A DNA stretch of 64,000 nucleotides. It comes from an uncultured Ruminococcus sp. (lineage in GTDB: Bacteria > Bacillota > Clostridia > Oscillospirales > Acutalibacteraceae). A program made the position numbers and the translations under genes. The notes under the pieces were generated by a model. The model was given only the letters and a program-made list of their open reading frames with translations. It ran no database searches and was not told where the DNA came from. The DNA is taken from the NCBI GenBank assembly GCA_958403905.1, contig CATXZD010000008.1:1-64000 (forward strand), read 5' to 3'. Positions 63,350-64,000 of this stretch are shown here, piece after piece; within the stretch, counting starts at the first letter, position 1; every line of letters begins with the position of its first letter.

Positions 63350-63590
63350 CAGAATTTTTCTCCTCAAAATCTTCATTGTTTTGCGCAGGCTTTTCTTTTT
63401 TAGGTTTGCTCAGCATAACAAATATTATTCCGAGAACAGCAAGAAATGCACCGCCGGCTGAAAACACAGCTGAAAAACCCGGTCTTTTCAACAAGTACGC
63501 TACAATTATTGAGGCTATAAGCATTACTATACACACCATAAGAAGTATAAAGCCGACTTTATAAAGTCCGTTCATTTTACGTTTTGGCAT
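63324..63590 (-). CDS. Small two-helix membrane protein (88 aa)
   Basis: Membrane segments at about residues 11-32 (GFILLMVCIVMLIASIIVAYL) and 40-58 (SAVFSAGGAFLAVLGIIFVML), then a charged C-terminal tail. It follows rsmA by 16 bases and probably shares its transcript. No family recognised. Confidence 0.65.
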   Translation of the reverse strand: MPKRKMNGLYKVGFILLMVCIVMLIASIIVAYLLKRPGFSAVFSAGGAFLAVLGIIFVMLSKPKKEKPAQNNEDFEEKNSVDNSDLLC

Positions 63591-63606
63591 ATCATCAATC
63601 CCTTTG

Positions 63607-64000
63607 TTACAGATTATTTGCTATATCGGCAAAGTCTTGTAAAGAAAGCTTTTCAGCTCTTGCATTAAGAGGAACTCCCGCTTTTTCAAGAATTTCAGCC
63701 GTTTTTTCTTTACTAAGTGAAAGTCCCGAGCTAAGTGAATTTGAAATAACCTTTCTGCGCTGTGCAAACGAAGCCTTTACAACCGAGAAAAACTTCTTTT
63801 CATCGTTTACCTTTACAGGCGGTTCGCTTAAAACATTTAGTCTTATAACGGCTGAATCCACCTTTGGAGCCGGCATAAACGAACCGGCGCTGACAGGAAA
63901 CAGCATTTCAGGCTTTGCGTAGTAATTTATGGAAACAGTTACAGCGCCGCTCTGACGTGAACCGACTTCGGCACATATACGCTGTGCCGCTTCCTTCTGC
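63607..64000 (-). CDS. rsmA: 16S rRNA dimethyladenosine transferase, C-terminal part (cut by window end)
   Basis: The frame continues through the window end. 'QKEAAQRICAEVGSRQSGAVTVSINYYAKPE' and 'LFPVSAGSFMPAPKVDSAVIRL' are RsmA/KsgA sequence; the methyltransferase N-terminus lies outside. RsmA dimethylates two adenosines near the 3' end of 16S rRNA. About 131 residues are visible of roughly 280. Confidence 0.93.
   Translation of the reverse strand, partial: QKEAAQRICAEVGSRQSGAVTVSINYYAKPEMLFPVSAGSFMPAPKVDSAVIRLNVLSEPPVKVNDEKKFFSVVKASFAQRRKVISNSLSSGLSLSKEKTAEILEKAGVPLNARAEKLSLQDFADIANNL

Noticed and set aside
1..64000. CRISPR arrays, rRNA genes and insertion sequences
   Set aside because: No regularly spaced repeats, no rRNA-like sequence and no transposase gene were seen.

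Overview
The window is most simply read as a large part of a temperate, long-tailed (siphovirus-type) prophage, about 1-50,000, followed by about 14 kb of host chromosome. Host genes (DnaE, XseA, NusB, a TsaD/Kae1 paralogue, an ABC uptake system, a PMCA-type P-type ATPase, RsmA), strong AAGGAGG ribosome binding sites, AT-rich DNA and a manganese-type riboswitch point to a low-GC Firmicute of class Clostridia, probably a gut Oscillospirales/Ruminococcus-like organism. The genus is inference. The left end of the prophage lies outside the window.

Region 1 (1-4,260, leftward) holds many very small, mostly unrecognised genes, each with its own good ribosome binding site. A recurring 16-base element, TTAG(T/C)AA(A/G)(C/T)CTATAT(A/G), lies at several of their promoters and recurs far away in front of the replication/transcription block and just after the capsid gene. 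Region 2 (4,614-6,195, rightward) has a ribbon-helix-helix regulator, a BRO-type antirepressor and a hypothetical gene. Region 3 (6,196-8,451) is 2.2 kb without genes and with a striking strand composition switch. Region 4 (8,452-13,069) encodes a single-chain double-psi beta-barrel RNA polymerase of the YonO/QDE-1 type, small accessory proteins and an HU-like DNA-binding protein. Region 5 (13,070-13,521) holds a complete tRNA with a CAU anticodon and a degenerate tRNA-like element.

Region 6 (13,522-49,906) is the late module in usual order: metallophosphoesterase, probable small terminase, TerL, portal, protease-scaffold, decoration protein, capsid, head-tail joining, tail tube, RecU-like nuclease, tape measure, Dit, Tal, fibres, holin and endolysin. 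Three things are unusual. The tyrosine integrase lies inside the tail genes. The tape-measure gene is split by a 2.7-kb insertion carrying a structured RNA candidate, an ImmA/IrrE-like metallopeptidase, a membrane protein and a zinc-ribbon protein. A predicted pseudoknot follows a slippery A-AAA-AAG heptamer downstream of the tail tube gene.

Region 7 (50,700-64,000) is host: a lipoprotein, then a leftward series comprising a TrpXYZ-like ABC system, dnaE-xseA-tsaD paralogue-nusB, a yybP-ykoY-controlled P-type ATPase and rsmA (cut by the window end).

The most noteworthy possibility is a phage-specific transcription circuit: a self-encoded one-chain RNA polymerase plus a repeated non-host promoter/operator element. 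The link between the two is inference only. All assignments are from reading the sequence; no database search was possible.
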